Below the pieces are notes generated by a model. It was given only the letters and a program-made list of their open reading frames with translations. It was not told the DNA's origin and searched no databases. A program made the position numbers and the translations under genes. DNA of 64,000 bases from Chlorocebus sabaeus (taxonomy: Eukaryota > Chordata > Mammalia > Primates > Cercopithecidae), in contig NC_132910.1 of NCBI RefSeq assembly GCF_047675955.1, positions 112,699,143-112,763,142 of the forward strand. Direction: 5' to 3'. Of this stretch, positions 25,825-36,834 are shown one piece after another (the stretch's first letter is position 1; the number at the start of each line of letters is the position of its first letter).

Positions 25825-26290
25825 CACGTGGAATTCTGGGAGATACAATTCAAGTTGCGATTTGGGTGGGGACGCAGCTAAACCATATCATTCCACCCCT
25901 GGTCCCTCCAAATCTCGTATTCTCACATTTCAAAATGAACCATGCCATCCCAACAGTACCCCGAAGTCTTAACTAATTTCAGCATTAACCCAAAAGTCCA
26001 CAGTCCAAAGTCTCATCTGAAACAAGGCAAATCCCTTCCACCTATGAGCCTGTGAAATCAAATGCAAGCTAGTTCCTTCCTAGATACAATGGGGGTACAG
26101 GTATTGGGGTAAATACAGTCATTCCAAGTGGGAGAAATTGGCCAAAACCAAAGGGTTACAGGGCCCTAGCAAGTCCAAAATCCAGCAGGGCAGACAAATT
26201 TTAAATATCCAAAATGATCTCCTTTGACTCTAGGTCTCACATCCAGGCAGGTTCCCATGATCTTAGGTAGCTCTGCCACTGTGGTTTTAC
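25825..26290 (-). mobile_element. THE1-type 3' internal region plus 5' stub of 3' LTR, inverted
   Basis: Plus strand 25825-25890 is the reverse complement of the first ~66 bases of a THE1 LTR (GAATTCTGGGAGATACAATT, then ACCATATCA). 25891-26290 is the reverse complement of the end of the internal region (CCCAACAGTACCCCGAAG, CACAGTCCAAAGTCTCATC, GCTCTGCCACTGTGG). Its inner end lies within about 15 consensus bases of where the plus-strand half stops at 25037. Confidence 0.88.
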
Positions 26291-27439
26291 AATATCATAG
26301 ATGGCAGGTTGCTTCTAAATGATGTCAAGTATTCATATAGAAATCACTATTAAAAGTAAAATGTATTAAGAAACATAGGCAAGTGAGATGTTATAATATA
26401 GTAGCCTTAGACAGACATATTTGGAACAAACATACACTAAATGGGAAGCCTCTGCCCTTGGTTCCTGTCCCAGTTCAGGTTAACTAACTGTGAGGATGTT
26501 GACAGGCCATTTTTAAAACTGTAAGTTTGTTGCCTTCACTATAGTATATTGGCTTGTTAAAATGATTAATTAATAATTTAACATTTGTGAAAGTGTTTTG
26601 AAATAAATAATACTCAATTTGTTATTATTATCACTACTCCTGGCATTCTTTGTATCTCTTCCCCTCATAATTCCCCTCACCATTTCCCTACCTGTCTCTC
26701 TTCTTTTCTTTTCCATTTGTCTCCCTTTCTCCCACCTTCCCACTCTCTGGTAACATTTGTTGAATAGTCCTAATGTCTAATATCCCAAAATCCCAAAATG
26801 ATTGACGAGTCTGCCTAAGTATTAATCACCTCTTTTAGATTATTTTATTATACATATATAAAACATTTATCATATATCTACTATGTATTTATAAATGGCA
26901 GGTAAACATATCAAATATGTAAGGTTTCACATCACCGAATTAAAAAAATGTTAACATAGATGTGCCAAACATAAAGGATTAATAAAATTGGTTTTGATGT
27001 TGTGGGTACTAAGTGAATTCAGAGGAACTGGAAACACTGTGTGCCAGTATTCTGGCCTCAAAAAAGTTTATCTACATTTCTTATTGTCCAAGTCATGTAT
27101 TTCATCATCAACCTGCAGTTCCAGTTGGCTAATACTGACTACAAAAACAAAACAGAACAAACAAACAAAAATCTGGATATCATTTTTCAGTGTATATAGA
27201 TTTATTCAGGCTGCTATTTTTGTTTAAATGGTATAAAAGGCTGTATTAACATAAAACAGAAGCTTTACAAAGGTGCCCTTACTTAAAAAAAAATACATGT
27301 GGATTAGCACATGACATTTACTAATATATTTTAAAATATATCTGGCAGCCAGTTTTTTAGCCTAAAATCTACAAATTCCTTCTTAAAAAAAAAAGAAAGA
27401 AGAAAATAAAAAATCAGGTAAAATAACTAATTTAAATAT
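26291..27439. other. Intronic sequence, no gene seen
   Basis: Includes a C/T-rich stretch at 26635-26760 and an A-rich run near 27386-27410. No recognised repeat family. Confidence 0.4.
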
Positions 27440-28320
27440 GTAATACAAAAGTCTGTTCAGATTATGTCTCAAAAATGGAAACAATGTCAGATCTCATGCT
27501 AATCGTGCACAGATAGCTGTGACAACCGTATTTCTCAAGTTGTTATTGTTTGCGATGCACATTTAAGTGCACAGAACATTTGCCTTTATGGCAGTTTTAT
27601 TCTCAGCACAGTAAATAGCAGAAGGATTTCTGTTCAATTGACTCTCATAAAAGGTTTAAATCCCTGTTCATTTTGGCATAGGTTATATCTTGCGTTTCTT
27701 ACTCCAGTTTACATCTATACTCTGAGTAGTATACATGTTTTGTATGAGGGAATGACCAGATGCCAGGGTGAGAGGAAATTGTGCTTGCTTTAAGGGATGT
27801 TGTGAATTGCTGCAGTTAGGAAGCCCTTTGTGAGGGAAATGACTTTAAGGCAGAACTGTCTCATCAAAAATGAACAGCTAGGCATTTTATAAAAATAGAA
27901 TGTTTTATGTTACGTTGAGCATCATCACAAAGTATCTGATGCCAATAAACAAATACTACAATATTCTATATCCGATTATAGCCAGCTATTTCATGATCAA
28001 ATAAATGTGAATAGGAATAAATTAGAAAAATATTATATTCATAGGTATATTGTTTATTTTATCTATAGTTCTACATATCATAAATCACTAAAAAGTTCTT
28101 GGTAAATTTATGTGTATATTTAAAAGTCAATAGTAATAAAAAATGTTGAGATTACCACAGAGGCATTTCAATATGTAACTTAAGTAACAGAAAGATGATA
28201 TACAGGTATAGGTATACATAAAAATATTTTATATAGAAATGTAGATGTTTTAACATGGATTTTAACTTTAAAACAATGCATCAATACACCCGATTCTACA
28301 AATATGAATTATTTTAATAA
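27440..28320. other. Unique sequence, higher-complexity patch
   Basis: 27440-27760 has balanced composition and several CpGs (ATCGTGCAC, CAACCGTATT, TTGCGATGC) in an otherwise CpG-poor area, with no repeat resemblance. The remainder to 28320 is AT-rich. No function is claimed. Confidence 0.35.
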
Positions 28321-28624
28321 TTTTTTTTTTCTTTTGAGACAGAGTCTTGCTCTGCCACCTAGGCTGGAGTGCAGTGGCATGATCTCCACTCACTGCAACT
28401 GCAACCTCCGCCTCCCAGGTTCAACCAGTTCTCTGCCTCAGCCTCCCAAATAACTGGGATCACAGGCGCCTACCACCACGCCCAGCAAATTTTTTTGTGT
28501 TTTTTTAGTAGAGACAGGGTTTCACCAAGTTGGCCAAGCTGGTCTTGAACTCCTGACCTCGTGATCCACCCACCTCAACCTCCCAAAGTCCTGGGATTTC
28601 AGGTGTGAGCCACTGCGCCCGGCC
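28321..28624 (-). mobile_element. AluS-type SINE, antisense
   Basis: Starts with a T run then CTTTTGAGACAGAGTC, ends GAGCCACTGCGCCCGGCC. A short duplication reading GCAACTGCAACC sits in the right arm. TTAATAA flanks both ends. Confidence 0.93.
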
Positions 28625-29094
28625 TTAATAAATTTAAACATAAATGCCAAATATAAATCTGATATAAACAAACAGGACTTACCTTAAAGTGTAAATCAGT
28701 AAGGAATAATGCAAATCTTGCTTTCTTTAAAAACTTTTACATATCTTCCAATATTTTTCCAGGAATTTTTAATTAAAATTTTTTTTTCGTGAGATGCATT
28801 TGTCAGAAATAATACAGATATATCCCATGTATCTTTACCCAGCTTCTCTTAAAGGTAATATTTTGTATTATTAGAGTACAATATCCTAACCAGGATATTG
28901 ACTTTACCACTATCCCTAGGTCTTACTAAGACTTCCTGTTTTATTTCCACCATTTGCATATATATTTAGTTCTACTTAATTTTACCACATATGTAGGTCT
29001 CTGTATTCATCAAGATAGTCGAGAAGATACAGAAGAGTAAAGATCTGCTACTAATTTTTAAAATAAATTTTAAAGTACCAAAAATCTTTTACAG
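28625..29094. other. AT-rich intronic sequence, no feature seen
   Basis: Nothing recognised. Confidence 0.5.
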
Positions 29095-29270
29095 CAGGGG
29101 GTTAGCAAACTTTTTCTGAAAAGATCCACATAAGAAGACATTTGGCATTTAGAGGTCGTAAGATCTCTGTTGCAACTACTTAACTCTCCTTTCCCAATGG
29201 GTGTAACTGTGTTTCAATAAAACTTTACAGAAAAATACAGATTGTGAACTGGATTTGGCCAACAGTTTTT
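29095..29270 (+). mobile_element. hAT-Charlie-like DNA transposon remnant
   Basis: Begins with the hAT-like terminus CAGGGGGTTAGCAAAC, then TTTTTCTGAAAAGATCC, GATCTCTGTTGCAACTAC, TTTCAATAAAACTTTACAG and GGATTTGGCC. The expected complementary 3' terminus has decayed or is missing. Subfamily not assigned. Confidence 0.65.
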
Positions 29271-29856
29271 TAACATTCTAAGGTTTTCACAATCACCTTT
29301 TAAAAATCTAAAAGTAGCAAATATATTTTCTGTTTTTTTTTAATTTACCTTTTCATTTTTTTCTTTAAAAAATATCTAAATGAATATACAGTTTTGCAGT
29401 TCTTTAACCTAATATTTTGATTTATTTCTTCCACCGGGCCACTATAGCAAGCAATATAATTTGCTGAAACTCCACAAAAAATATAATTCACAATTATGAT
29501 TAATTTTAGCTCTCAAATTAATATCAGGCCTCAGCTTTACAGAATCTTCTTTTACAATCAAAACTTGGCCCAATGCACACTAATAAGACAGGCAATTTAT
29601 TGTTCTGGTTTACATTATTTACTGCCTTCTGATGAAATAAAGTCATTTTACAAGTTAGTTGTATATTAGGCAAAACACCAAGTTAAGTACCTAAGTGAAA
29701 AAAAGACCCATAATTTCTGAGACCTGGAAAATATGCTAACCCTTGGTAAATAACCCAGACAGTATAAATGAAATTTTAATATTACACATGATGAGAAAGT
29801 ATTTTTAAGTAACAATAGATCTAATAAAAATGTTTAGTATAAGACTGAAGTTCTTC
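29271..29856. other. AT-rich intronic sequence, no feature seen
   Basis: Nothing recognised. Confidence 0.5.
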
Positions 29857-29907
29857 AAACCATTACTTTATAATAAAATCTATAAACCATTACTTTATAA
29901 TAAAATC
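29857..29907 (+). repeat. 27-bp tandem duplication
   Basis: Two exact 24-base copies, 29857-29880 and 29884-29907, each starting AAACCATTACTTTATAA and spaced by TAT, so the period is 27. Exact identity suggests a recent event. Confidence 0.93.
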
Positions 29908-30017
29908 AATCTATTGTTCATCTACCCTATCCTGACATTGAATGGTATTACACCTAAGCATACAGCTACAAAACAGAACATTAAATACACCAAACTATTT
30001 TTCCCACATGATATTTA

Positions 30018-30323
30018 TATATGTTTATTTACTTGTTTTTTTGAGACAGAGTCTCTCTCTGTTGCCTAGGCTGAAGTGCAGTGGCACAATCTCGGCTCAC
30101 TGCAAACTCCGCCTCCTGGGTTCAAGAGATTCTCCTACCTCAGCCTCCAGAGCAGCTGGGATTACAGGCACCCACCATCATGCCCAGCTAATTTTTGTAT
30201 TTTTGTAGAGACGGGGTTTCATCATATTGGCCAGGCTCGTTATGAACTCCTGACCTCAGGTGATCTGCCCACCTCGGCCTCCGAAAGTGCTGGGATTACA
30301 GGCGTGAGCCACTGTGCCAGGCC
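30018..30323 (-). mobile_element. AluS-type SINE, antisense, with perfect 15-bp target-site duplication
   Basis: Full-length. The 15-base flank CCCACATGATATTTA occurs exactly at 30003-30017 and 30324-30338, which fixes the insertion borders. Element runs from the T-rich tail complement to CACTGTGCCAGGCC. Confidence 0.96.
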
Positions 30324-30338
30324 CCCACATGATATTTA

Positions 30339-31795
30339 ATATTATGTGTTTCCATATGGATGTCAGGTGAACAAATCTTCAATCTGAGAATATGATGCTA
30401 AGTTAAAATATTTGAATAGTTACATATTATATATTATGTACATAATTTCATAGTGTCAGGTGTCAGTGCAATAGTATAATTTCCACTGTACCATCTTGTG
30501 TCAAAATGACAGAAAAAAATTCTCTAATATTTTACAAACATTAAGTATTTATAAAATAGATTTGATAGAAAAGGGAATTGAACTAAACTTGAAATCAAAG
30601 TATTTGTTATCGTTTTGATAAAAGAAGGGAATTTACTGTCATAAAATTCTCTGCACATGTATATGAGGCACACAGTACACTATGGTAAGTAAATTATCCT
30701 AGTTTTACTTCAAATGTGTTAAAGGATTTCTAGCAGCAACAATAACAGAGCATTGCATCTTGCATCATCTGAAAAGCTCTACAAGTCATTTTTAAATCAC
30801 GTCGGAAATAATATTGTGTTAGAGTAAGTTTGAAAAAGGATAATTTTTAATTATTCAATTTACCTTAAAAGGTGGATGAGTGGAGTATAATAAAATTATT
30901 TTTCAGCCATACATTTAAGCTAGGAATAAAAATATTAAATAGGTTTTTAAGTATAAATACATTTCAGAAATATTCTGAAAAACTGAGACTTGGCACTGAC
31001 CAAAGATTAGAAATCAGATTACTTATTGATGGAAGTTCTACGCATTTAACTCTAGAATTTCAGACTGAGTCATGACTATGAACGAGAAAATATTTCCAAC
31101 AGCATGAACAAGAAAATAACAAATAAATGTATAAAAATTGAATGATGTTAAAACTGTTCAATGATTTACTTATATGGCATGTAAAAATAATGTATTGAAT
31201 TACAAATTCAGTACTTTTCTATAAACCAATGATTTTCAAATGCAGGAAAGTGAATACCAGTACTTTAAAATTTTTAAACCATGGTTATCTCTGATTCACT
31301 AATGAGATTTAGCATGAGTTCTTCTAGTTATTTCAGTGGGCATCTACTGGTTCCATATAATTTGAATTACATGGTGCAAACTGAAACCATCATTTTCAAT
31401 CAGGAAGGAATGAAATGTTATCACAGCATGGCTTGGCACTCACTAGTCCCTCAATTCCACTCCAAGTGCTTTTTACTGGTTGAATTTGGCCTGTAGACTG
31501 AATTGGCCACCCTGTGTCCCTAAGATAATTCATGATTGGGAAGCCATATGGTGCAATGCTGAAATCTATATTAAATTTTGAGTCATATTTTGGCCAGCTT
31601 TATTCTTATAACTGAATATCAGAACTGTTTCCATGTAAATTTCCACACACTGCTACTTAGTGGAGTACTTAGGCTATTTTGTTTTTCTTTTCCTTTTTAG
31701 ACCCTTGCTGATTTACAATTGCTAGCATTTAATCTTAAAGGCACTAGTTGAGAAAGAAAAGAAATAGAGTGGGGTGACACTTAAGGTTCACCCTG
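30339..31795. other. FSTL5: Intron just downstream of the FSTL5 exon
   Basis: Unique AT-rich sequence with no Alu or clear repeat. Open frames at 30872-31075 and 31281-31496 are on the non-gene strand and unrecognised. Confidence 0.5.
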
Positions 31796-31805
31796 CATTT
31801 ACCTT
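31796..31805 (-). other. FSTL5: Splice donor of the FSTL5 exon
   Basis: The minus strand reads AAAG then GTAAATGC. The GT is at 31802-31801 and the last exon base is 31803. The open frame runs on into the intron for about 19 more codons, but those residues lack family resemblance, which supports splicing here. Confidence 0.9.
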
Positions 31806-32051
31806 TAAAGAAGCAGTCTTCATTGTGAACAATGGTAATCTTTTCTTTTTTCAGGCAAGCAGCTCTGTGCACTTCACAGTGGTTTTCATAGAATTCTCCA
31901 TCAGATCCACATACAGGTTTGTAGTGCCGTTTGCAAAGGTCCATGCAGGCACATTCTGCTTGCCCGGTCTCTCTGCTGACAACACAGTGTCTTCCCAAAC
32001 CACAGTACTTATTTTCACAAGATCCAAAAGGGCCATCCTGAATCATAAATC
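31803..32051 (-). CDS. FSTL5: FSTL5 internal coding exon encoding the follistatin/Kazal domain
   Basis: One 249-bp exon of a secreted follistatin-like glycoprotein. It reads GA, then 82 full codons, then G, so both ends are phase 1 and the split codons at both borders are probably Gly. The peptide begins FMIQDGPFGSC and ends NEDCFFK. Counting from the Met, cysteines lie at 10, 15, 21, 32, 34, 38, 46, 57, 64 and 78, the ten-Cys follistatin pattern. An N-terminal EGF-like part is followed by a Kazal part with the typical PVCGSDG and YENHC motifs. In the family this module precedes EF-hand and Ig-like domains, which are not in this window. The wording (CGLGRHC, CMDLCKRHYKPVCGSDG) fits FSTL5; FSTL4 differs at many of these positions as I remember it. 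The exon starts after a polypyrimidine-AG acceptor and ends at a GTAAAT donor. The ATG near its start is an internal Met. There is no stop or frameshift, so it looks functional. Biochemical role is poorly defined; extracellular calcium or ligand binding is inferred from the family. Confidence 0.95.
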
Positions 32052-32075
32052 CTGAAGAATTAAAAAAAAAAATTG
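32052..32075 (-). other. FSTL5: Splice acceptor of the FSTL5 exon
   Basis: On the minus strand a run of about ten T is followed by AATTCTTCAG and then the exon base G at 32051. The AG is at 32053-32052. It is a strong polypyrimidine-AG acceptor and sets the 5' edge of the exon. The reading frame continues a few codons upstream of the first ATG, consistent with an internal exon and not a translation start. Confidence 0.9.
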
Positions 32076-32294
32076 AAAAACTTTTGGTTCATTTGTCCAA
32101 ATAATATATGCATTTCAGAGTATCAAATGGAAAACAAGTGTTCTAAGAAAAGCATAGTATCATGTATTCAGGGCTCAATTTTCAGTGGTGGAGATGCTTA
32201 CATAAATAACTGCACACGAACTTTCTCAAAATGCTTTCAGCATTCTTCCCTTCTTCCTCTCCTCTCCTTGAGCTCTCTTCTCCCTCCCCAGAGG

Positions 32295-32530
32295 AGTGTA
32301 GTGCTTAGTGACAAGGTCTGTAAAGCTAAACTGCCTGACACCAAATCGTGGCTTGACCATTTACTAGCTTTATGTTTTGGATAAATTCCTTCCTTGTGCC
32401 AAGTTGTCCCATCTGTAATATGGGAATAATAGTATGGACCAGCTCTAGAGTTGTTCAAACTGTTACATGTAATAATCCACAGAAAGCACATCCTTGGCAC
32501 ATGATAGATGTTTCATAAATTTTAGCTTTT
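32295..32530 (+). mobile_element. MIR SINE
   Basis: GTGCTTAGTGACAAGGTCTG, GGCTTGACCATTTACTAGC, CCCATCTGTAATATGGG, then CTTGGCACATGATAGATG follow MIR in order. Starts about 240 bp upstream of the FSTL5 exon, opposite to the gene. Confidence 0.82.
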
Positions 32531-33084
32531 ACAGTAACAGAATTGTAGATAGGAGAAAGTAAATATGTATATACAAGGCAGAAAATGTAAGGAGACAGGA
32601 GTGGAAAATAACTGTCTCTTGAAAATTGTTTGATATAATGATCCTTTCTTGTTTTGACCTTTGCCACCTGACAATCACTGATGCATATCACGATTAAATC
32701 AACAAATCATGAAGAATTATATTTTCTTGTTACTTATATAGTCTAATAAACTCAATTTGCATCCGAAACGTTTAAGTGAATCCAGCAGTCTTGTACTAAG
32801 GCTGAAATTAGCAACTTCAATTCCTTATGCTTCTCTAGGCAGATTTAGCTTTGAGAATTTTAGAAAATGAAAAATGGCAGTAAATTGAATATACATATGC
32901 ACATACATACACATAGATATGTATACACATATGTATACACATATACATGTATATATATATTTAGCATCAATGACACTTATGTATTGCAAAAAAGAAAGTA
33001 AATATTTGAAAGGTTACAAGTATAACATAGCAATTTTTTGAGTATTTAGTATATATTAATATTTTCAGCTGTTTGTTTAAGCCG
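32531..33084. other. Intronic sequence with (ATAC)-rich low-complexity stretch
   Basis: 32889-32960 is an alternating ACATATACACATATGTATAC-type run. The rest is unremarkable. Confidence 0.6.
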
Positions 33085-33330
33085 TCGCTACATAACAGCA
33101 TCATAATAATTAAGAACATGGATTCTGATCCAGAGTTTAAATCCCTAGTTGCAAGCTTTAGGGCCCCAGGTGGCTACTTAACACATCTATAACTCAGATA
33201 TAACTCAGGTTCCTCATTTGTAAAATAGGGATAACAATACTGTATCCTCATAGTTTTATCAAGATTAGAGGGTTGCAATTGGCACATATAAAACTCCTTG
33301 TAAGTGTTACTTATTATTATTATCAGCTCT
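33085..33330 (+). mobile_element. MIR SINE
   Basis: AAGAACATGGATTCTGATCC, CAGGTTCCTCATTTGTAAAA, TAGGGATAACAATACTG and a TTATTATTATTATC end follow MIR. Confidence 0.85.
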
Positions 33331-33734
33331 TCAAAAATTGGTTTTGATAAGGACATAAATATGTGAATGGAAATGTATTTAATCAATTTAGTTCTTTTTT
33401 AAAGGAAGCTCATACATTAATTTTATTTTCATATTTATGCATGAATTTTCTAATGGAATTTAAATTAGCAAAATTAAAATTACACAAAAAGATCAATACT
33501 ACCAATGGCATATTTTTTAAAAAACTAATTTATATTTTCTGATAGCAGTGAAAATGAGAACAAATCTACTTGTAAAAAATTTCAAACTATTTCACTCTTT
33601 GATAAACTACTGTAATTATTCATGAAGCATTCCATGAAATTTAAAACAAATAGATGGAAAAATAATGTATTGAAAAGATATTTCCGATGTATCTCCAATG
33701 TTATTTTAAATGTTGATAACTCACTGAAATATTT

Positions 33735-33835
33735 TAATACCTGGGTGATGAAATAATCTGTATAATAAGTTCTCATGACACCCATTTGCTTATGTAACAA
33801 ACCTGTATATGTACTCCTGAAATTAAAATTTAAGA
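33735..33835 (+). mobile_element. L1P 3' end fragment
   Basis: TTAATACCTGGGTGATG, CTCATGACACCCATTTGC, TATGTAACAAACCTG and GTACTCCTGAAATTAAAA are the last ~100 bases of a primate-age L1 3' UTR. Strongly 5'-truncated. Confidence 0.82.
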
Positions 33836-33876
33836 AAATTTGTACAAAAAATCAATTTTGGAAAATTCATGCAATG

Positions 33877-34073
33877 CAGTAGTTCTTGAATTTTGGCATG
33901 CTTACAATCACCCAGAGAAGTTGTTAATATACAAATTATTTTCTCCACCTCACCCCAGAATTTCTGATTCAGTAGATCTCGAGTCTAGTCCAAGATTTAT
34001 ATTTCTAACAAGTTCCCAGGTGATGACGATATTGCTGCTTCCAGGACCAAACTTTAGGGCACTAACTTACTGA
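33877..34073 (+). mobile_element. MER5A hAT-Charlie transposon
   Basis: Near full-length: CAGTAGTTCTTGAATTTTGG, CAATCACCCAGAGAAG, AGAATTTCTGATTCAGTAG, TTTCTAACAAGTTCCCAGG and the decayed right end near ACTTACTG. These are successive MER5A blocks. Confidence 0.9.
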
Positions 34074-34389
34074 AATCCTAACTCATAATTAAAATATATA
34101 ACACTAAGGGAAAGACTAGGTGAATAATTTTAAAATGCTCTTAAGTGGAAAAAGATGAGAAGTTAATGCTATAATCAAAACCTTATAAAATAATGCTATT
34201 ATTTGGAAGATACTAGGAAAAGAAATTTAAAAATGAACACAGTTGATTAGCAAGGTTGACATGGTATTGGGCAAGTTTTGCTATTTTTACTTGATTGCTT
34301 TTTAATGTTTGATATGTTAAATTAAATAAGCAGGAGTCCATTAGCTTGAAGCTGTCTCTGTATTTTGAGTTCCTAAGTAAGAAACTGTA

Positions 34390-34722
34390 CCCTAACTTAT
34401 CAATATGTAAACAAGCCAAAATTAATTTTAGGAATATATTTTTGTAACAAACAACCAGGCTTCAGCCAATCACAGGAAGCCAGTTTATCAGATCAGTTCC
34501 AAAAAAGGTAAATGCTTCATCCAACCATGGCCAAATAACATAGATGCCTAGTGGTAGCCAAGCAGGTCCTTTATTTACTTTGGTTCTGTGTTTGGCCTAT
34601 AATAGCTCACCGCTAGGTGGAGCTTTCTGAATCTCTTCTGGTCCTAAGTGCTGCCAGATTGCTGAATTGTTCTTTGTGCAAACAAACTCCGTTAAATTTA
34701 GTTTATCTGAACTTTCAAAAAA
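34390..34722 (+). mobile_element. LTR-type fragment, family uncertain
   Basis: CAGCCAATCACAGGAAG, CACCGCTAGGTGGAGC, GCTGCCAGATTGCTGAATTG, TTCTTTGTGCAAACAAACTCC and GTTAAATTTAG resemble the U3-R end of an endogenous retrovirus-like LTR. No internal sequence is seen. Family name not assigned. Confidence 0.5.
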
Positions 34723-36834
34723 AAAATTAATGTGCTAAAAGAAAGTCCAAAATTACATCAATTATTACTATAAAATAAAGTAGAATACTTTAATGTAAAG
34801 TATAAAAATACTGATTTCGAAATAGAAAAATATTTCCCCGTCCTTATGCCAGTATTGAATTAAGCAAATTGTTGATTTAATGTTTATAGAGTCTATATGG
34901 GGCTGCCATTATAATAGAGAAATTTGATTCACATACTTATATTTTGTGTAATTTTTTGTCTTTTTTTTTACTATCAAACAATGAGTTAAGATTTTTCAAA
35001 AGAGTGTTTTGTTTATTTTAGAATTGAAGAATGAGCTAATGTTTTAAAAGTCTGATCATTTTGCATTTTAGTCACAGATTGAGGTAGCTTTCTGAATTGG
35101 TGCAATTTCCCAATTTTAGAGGAATGCTGTACTATAACATGTCATATCTACCATACATATGTTGGTCACAATATTTCTCCTATTTTCTCTTAAATCCTTT
35201 CTCTTAAAGCCTGTACTCTAGTTCAGAGATTTGAATTAGGATATTTCCCATTTTGTAGAAGTTAATGAACTGTTTTACACTAGCTAGAAGCTGTGTGTTG
35301 CATGTAACTGCTACAATTAAAGGAAATTTAATTAATTCATATGCAATCCAAAGAAAGCTCATATTATGTAAATGAATAGCTAGAACATACCCTTTCTGAC
35401 AGTAATTATCCATGACTAATGCCGAACTTAAGTTTCAGCTGAGATTAAATCAATTTAATCTGATCAACGTGTCAAAGATTTCTTCTAAGTACATTCAGCC
35501 AGATAACACACTAAATGAATTTTAATCAAGAACTTATATCCTGGTTGCTTATAGCTTGATAAAATAGCATTTGTTCCCCAAAAGGATTATATATTCAACA
35601 AGTTCATATTTTATAAGTATTATTCCTTCAGAGCATTACAAAACTTTCACAAATTTAAAGAGATAAAATATTAAAAGATTAAACATATCAAGCAATAGCA
35701 AAATAATTCCCTATTATTCTAAGATAGCATTATCAGATTCTCAATAATGAATATAATTATCTTAAAATACATATTTATATTCTTGTCTATATGTATATCT
35801 GATATATCAGCTGATATGTATAGAGTGGATCTAAATTGAAATAAACTTTAATTTTAATAAAATACAATTATTTTTATGAGCAAGGTGGTATGTTGGTTGG
35901 TATAGGATACATAAAAAGAACAATCATTGACACTTGACTCTTCAAGTGGCTCACAAAGAGCACAGGACAGGACTTCAACATGCTTAAGTAGAGGCTAAGA
36001 TATAGGGGGACATTTAAGGGCACAAAGGAGATTGAGATAATGTGAGACCTCACAAACAATGTACCATGTAATACAAACAATTGAGGTTTTGTTTAAAGAA
36101 TGAGTTAAGAGTCCAGTGGCTGATAAAACGATATACAGGGCATGGAATAGAGACAGATGCAGGATTTAAAACAATAATAAAAGAGGGAGGAAAGAACCAG
36201 ATTTTGAAGTTAGCTGTCTTTAAGTATTATTGTGGAATATTGATATATTGTTGTTTTTAAAGCATCAAGTTATTTGAGGTGCTCATTAGCTCATAAAATG
36301 TTTTATGTTAAAGTACAAAATGTAAGTATTATGTTCACAATTATTTGTTAAAAAGAATAACAGATTTTGGTCATAGAACAGAATTTGAGTCTTTGCTTTT
36401 CCATTACACTCTGGTGTGACCTCAGCCAGGATTCAATCCCTTTGGGCTTTCTGTTCTAGTAGTAAAATAAGAGGTAACCGGCACTTTATCTTTGGATTTG
36501 CTCTCATCCAAAAAATCCTTTAATTTAATAATGCTCAGCAAAATGCAGTTCTAATGAAAGCTACTGTATGGTGAGTATATTTAGTAAGTTTTCTCTATAA
36601 TGTCTAGTATTTATAGTTCACCTGCCTTGAACAATCATATACTTCTCTAATTTAAATCGTATTGACATACTCTAGAAATAGCCTCAGCTATGCAAAATAC
36701 AGGAGAATTTTGACTTCGATTTTCTAAATTACTCTTCTAAGACTTTAATTTACTTTTTGTTTCATGCTAATATGGTGCAAAAATAATTGTCGTTTATGTC
36801 ATTACTTTCAATGAGTTTTTACAATTTGGGTTTA
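34723..36834. other. Unique AT-rich intronic sequence
   Basis: No Alu or coding frame. Around 35880-36200 a purine-rich stretch (open frame on minus at 35874-36080) may be a very old LINE remnant, but I cannot support a family. Confidence 0.4.

Larger units (their letters stand above)
1..31795 (-). other. FSTL5: FSTL5 intron downstream of the exon (partial)
   Basis: Everything to the left of the exon is the following intron, at least 31.8 kb. I looked for the next FSTL5 exon (EF-hand region) and did not see one, which fits the very long introns known for this gene. Confidence 0.75.

Noticed and set aside
23535..26290. A palindromic pair of complete LTR elements
   Set aside because: Only one full LTR and one 66-base stub are present, and the internal pieces are complementary parts and not duplicates. 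A single split element explains it better.
31744..31802. Continuation of the FSTL5 frame past the donor site
   Set aside because: The extra residues have no follistatin resemblance, and a good GTAAAT donor lies exactly where family similarity ends. It is intron read-through.
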